NCBI GenBank assembly: GCA_020851855.1
Contig: JADZBY010000274.1
Location: 1-15,778 of the forward strand
Direction of reading: 5' to 3'
From: Anaerolineae bacterium
GTDB lineage: Bacteria; Chloroflexota; Anaerolineae; Aggregatilineales; UBA2796
Length of the DNA stretch: 15,778 nucleotides
The notes under the pieces are model-generated. The model was not told the DNA's origin. It saw nothing but the letters and a program-made list of their open reading frames with translations, and searched no databases. Both the position numbers and the translations under genes were made by a program. Positions 14,001-15,778 of this stretch are shown here, piece by piece (position 1 is the stretch's first letter; each line of letters opens with the position of its first letter).

Positions 14001-15778
14001 CTTCGGCCCGCCCTTCGGCGAGGACCGTGCCTGCCGGGTCCTGCACGCTGAGCAGCGGCGGCGCGTCGTCGTTCTGGTGCAGCAGGCGTAAGGTGATCTC
14101 GTCGTCCTGCGCGCCATTGAACGCATAGCGGGCCTCGGACGCGCTCGCGTCCAGCGCGCCGGTCACTCGCGCGCCGTAGCTCAGCATGGGCGGCCCGCCG
14201 GACTCCGGACCGGTCGCGGCGCTGGCCAGCGCCTGGTATAGCCGCGTCACGGTGACCTGGTAGTTGCCCGCCCGGCCAAAGGTGCGCCCGCCCGCCGCCC
14301 GCGACACGACCACGGTGTACAGGCCGTTTTCGGGCAGCAACGTGGCCTCGATCCGGGCGTCCACCCCGACGGCGTCGTCGTTGCCCGCCAGCGCCACGCC
14401 TGCAGGCGATTCCAGCGCCGCCACGGTATCCAGGTTGCCGCTGAGCGCGGGCGCATCGATGCGGACCACATCGCCCGCGCTGCCCTGGAAGGTATAGCGG
14501 TCGGCGGTGTTCTCGTCCGAGAGCCGGCCCGTCGCGGGCTGGTCATAGCCGATGGTCGCCCGGATGATGCGCGTCGCGGGCGTCCCGTTCAGGGTGATGG
14601 TGTAGCGGCCCTCGGTGCGCCCTTCGCGGCCCAGGTAGCGCGTTGCGGCCAGCCGGTACGCGCCCGCCGCCGGGATGGGCACGTCGCGCAATACGACCTC
14701 GCCGTCTGCGCCGTCATCGCTTTGCGCCAAAAGCCGCCCCTGGCTATCCCACAGTTCGATGACCGGCGAGAGCGACGCGCCCGGCTCGCGGACCAGGCTG
14801 GCGCTGATCACGTCGCCCTGCTGCGCCGAAAACACATACATCTCGCGCGGGCGGTCGGCGGCGATCAGGCCGGGCCGGCTCTCGCCAAAGGCGATCTGCT
14901 CGATGGCGGCCATGGGCGGCGGCGTGTAATCCAGCGACAGGTGATAACTGCCCGTCGTCAGCCGCCCGTCGAGCCGGTTCGGCGCGCCGCGCACCGTGAT
15001 CACGTACACGTCATCCGCCGGGATGGCGAGCGCGGCATCCGGCGCGCCCGCGCCAATCGCCGCCTCACTGCCACGGTCCAGTTCCGCCGTGCTCTGGGCC
15101 AGCAGCTCGCCCGCCGCGCTGCGCAACTCGACCAGAGGGCGCAGGAACCGGTCGCGCGGGGTGACGCTGATGCGGACCTGATCCCCGGCGCGCGCGCCGA
15201 ACACCCACGAATCTTCGGCGTCGTCGCTATAAATCTCGCCCGCCGCCGTCTGGCCGTAGGCGATAACCGCCCCGGCGGAACGGGCGTGGCTTTCCCGCAA
15301 GTTCAGGCTCAGCGCGTACACGCCCGCGCCCTGGAAGGCCGGATCGACGTTGCCCACCACGATGCTGTAACTGCCGCTGAAGGGCAGCAGCACATCCGCG
15401 CGCGCGCCGCGCCCATCGCCCGCATCGCCCACCGTGGCCAGCGGCAAGCCGTCCGCCGAGCGAAGCTGAAACGAGCCGATGAACGGGTCGCCGCGCAGGT
15501 AGCGCACGGCGATGGACACCACGTCTCCGGCGGTCGCGGCAAAGGTCCAGGTGTCAGAAAGCCGTTCGTTGGAAAACAGGCCCGTCACCGTTTGGCCGTA
15601 ACGCAGCGGCCCCGGCTCAAGGCGCGCTGCTTCTGCGCCCCAGGTCAGGGAGTACAAACCTGCCGCGCGCGCCCCGCCGCTGACCTGCACCCGGTAAATG
15701 CCGTCGGCGGGCAGCAACAGACTCGTGATACGGGCGGGCGTTTGGGCAAAGCTCGTCTCGCGCACGGCGAACGGGCGT
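11098..15778 (-). CDS. Giant tandem PPC-like repeat protein, N-terminus outside window
   Basis: Probably a very large secreted or surface protein of unknown role. The frame is open to the right edge with no stop, so the GTG at 15765 is not a credible start. Counting from it, 1,555 residues are visible. They are one partial and 13 full PPC-like beta-sandwich units of about 100-115 aa starting near residues 55, 168, 290, 404, 528, 641, 751, 875, 993, 1108, 1221, 1343 and 1450. The consensus is YGQ-x-V-x-G-x-I...D-x-W-x-F...GD-V-x-I...L-x-L-x-P-G...LP-x-G-x-Y-x-V-V-V...G-x-Y-x-L-x-L. Several units end in R-x2-G-x2-G-x-T-x-G-x-Y. It stops right after the last unit, with no sortase, membrane or secretion tail. 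There is one lysine and no cysteine. It shares its fold signature with the protein at 1584-2318. Ligand, partner and function are unknown. Confidence 0.9.
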   Translation of the reverse strand, partial: RPFAVRETSFAQTPARITSLLLPADGIYRVQVSGGARAAGLYSLTWGAEAARLEPGPLRYGQTVTGLFSNERLSDTWTFAATAGDVVSIAVRYLRGDPFIGSFQLRSADGLPLATVGDAGDGRGARADVLLPFSGSYSIVVGNVDPAFQGAGVYALSLNLRESHARSAGAVIAYGQTAAGEIYSDDAEDSWVFGARAGDQVRISVTPRDRFLRPLVELRSAAGELLAQSTAELDRGSEAAIGAGAPDAALAIPADDVYVITVRGAPNRLDGRLTTGSYHLSLDYTPPPMAAIEQIAFGESRPGLIAADRPREMYVFSAQQGDVISASLVREPGASLSPVIELWDSQGRLLAQSDDGADGEVVLRDVPIPAAGAYRLAATRYLGREGRTEGRYTITLNGTPATRIIRATIGYDQPATGRLSDENTADRYTFQGSAGDVVRIDAPALSGNLDTVAALESPAGVALAGNDDAVGVDARIEATLLPENGLYTVVVSRAAGGRTFGRAGNYQVTVTRLYQALASAATGPESGGPPMLSYGARVTGALDASASEARYAFNGAQDDEITLRLLHQNDDAPPLLSVQDPAGTVLAEGRAEGSRASLERFRLPVSGRYIVVVRRPSNATQPFTPYALTLDLASAATQDQGSATGGLLRADDSAVGSFTPAGRAQYWLFHGQDSAAVTLELVVLSGEIRPSAILIGPGGHALAVTESSGAAVRTADVILPADGYYTVLVVAGASDAAGQYRLTLHSGAAPDNSTPIEPGRVFSGLIDPATPEQRLTFQAQAGQVVSARMLVTGGDLVPWLRLVGPDGRALAEGALARDADGVSSVLSRTPLGAPGVYTLAAASLDSGMTLTPSQGAFRLLMELDSPADAPTQDAVTARRIAYGQPARGLVQGGERALWAFIGTEGDTVNLSARAIASGAEGGALRGPVLEVQDTGGRILARALPEGGDGSETAIASLILPASGRYIVAVSAESPLSYALVVQQRETPADPATLPARALIPGSAQQNGISAETPVNYWRFNANAGDVIQIEATRIDGNARLDLALYGPRGFVKSATAGPDDAGATLGPLRLADTGSYVLVVNRWLGPAGRTNGSYRIVLSQPDDVSGSEGGLIPVYGRDVTGAITPADPSDTWTFRGAVGEVVELHITRLGGALRPTLTLYAPGAAAPLASAQGEGGEAILPRLLLPQDGEYRVVIGSLNSTSGAYTLTVRRVQTPEQASVSTAEGITPGEMVEGTLDEATPRRAWVFWGEGGTRVTLTAAPNADSSLDPFLTLIGPDGSTLFTDDNGGGGLSARLSAVLLPGDGFYGVVVSASPLHATDRPEAPGRFGAFTLHLEPGQPAAAHMGRLDVGDQVNAALDPARPSQEWTFRVTGSAPGSTIAASIDSPGVAFAARLFLVTADGRLLGASGVTQDGGASVEAPLPGPGDYAVLVVAQTPAAQGDYRLTLGYALAPTGGGVLAADLGGRGSIADADFSDEWRFALADSGPVVIEAARTGGDVDLELALFGPDGALIVSQTAQGAPSVALAQDGLPPGEYRVIVSRAGGPAGATQGDYRVSLGG

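Overview
This is a GC-rich bacterial chromosomal segment, roughly two-thirds G+C by eye, that most resembles Chloroflexota and probably an Anaerolineae-type lineage. That placement is inferred from several traits. These are secreted proteins built from PPC-like beta-sandwich repeats, an Ig/SH3/CARDB lipoprotein with a Pro/Thr linker, a split B12-dependent acyl-CoA mutase beside MeaB, a divergent PRPP synthetase, and dispersed GTAGGG-linked paired palindromes. There is no rRNA, tRNA, transposase, phage gene or CRISPR array. Thirteen protein genes are supported. Eleven are on the minus strand; only 1584-2318 and 10127-11089 are on the plus strand.

Layout. (1) 1-1470: the end of a leftward histidine operon, promoter-hisF-hisI-hisE, with overlapping genes; hisE runs off the left edge. 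hisI carries an unusual repeat-derived N-terminal extension. (2) 1518-2318: a divergent rightward gene for a small exported PPC-like protein. It converges on an aldo/keto reductase (2409-3380) across a strong shared hairpin. (3) 3381-3947: a gene-free stretch packed with three palindromic repeat elements. (4) 3948-4973: ribose-phosphate pyrophosphokinase, the source of PRPP for histidine and nucleotide synthesis. (5) 5171-6659: a promoter, the B12-binding subunit of a methylmalonyl-CoA-type mutase, and MeaB, translationally coupled. (6) 6660-6935: a gene-free gap with another paired palindrome. (7) 6936-8183: a modular cell-surface lipoprotein. (8) 8364-9962: a two-gene MaoC-like hydratase and metallo-beta-lactamase-fold hydrolase operon. 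(9) 10127-11089: a PfkB-family sugar or nucleoside kinase. (10) 11098-15778: a giant gene, truncated by the right edge, coding for at least 13 tandem PPC-like repeats.

How the genes fit together. Most of the window is ordinary metabolism: histidine and PRPP supply, propionyl/methylmalonyl-CoA handling, and acyl-CoA or hydroxyacyl chemistry. It is interspersed with envelope or extracellular proteins. I see no convincing new defence or mobile system. The less ordinary items are the repeat-invaded hisI N-terminus, the 61-bp paired-palindrome element with identical arms but a diverged spacer, the nested inverted-repeat element at 3489-3667, a recurrent minus-strand promoter core (TAYAATGG), and the giant repeat protein, which has one lysine and no cysteine in 1,555 residues.
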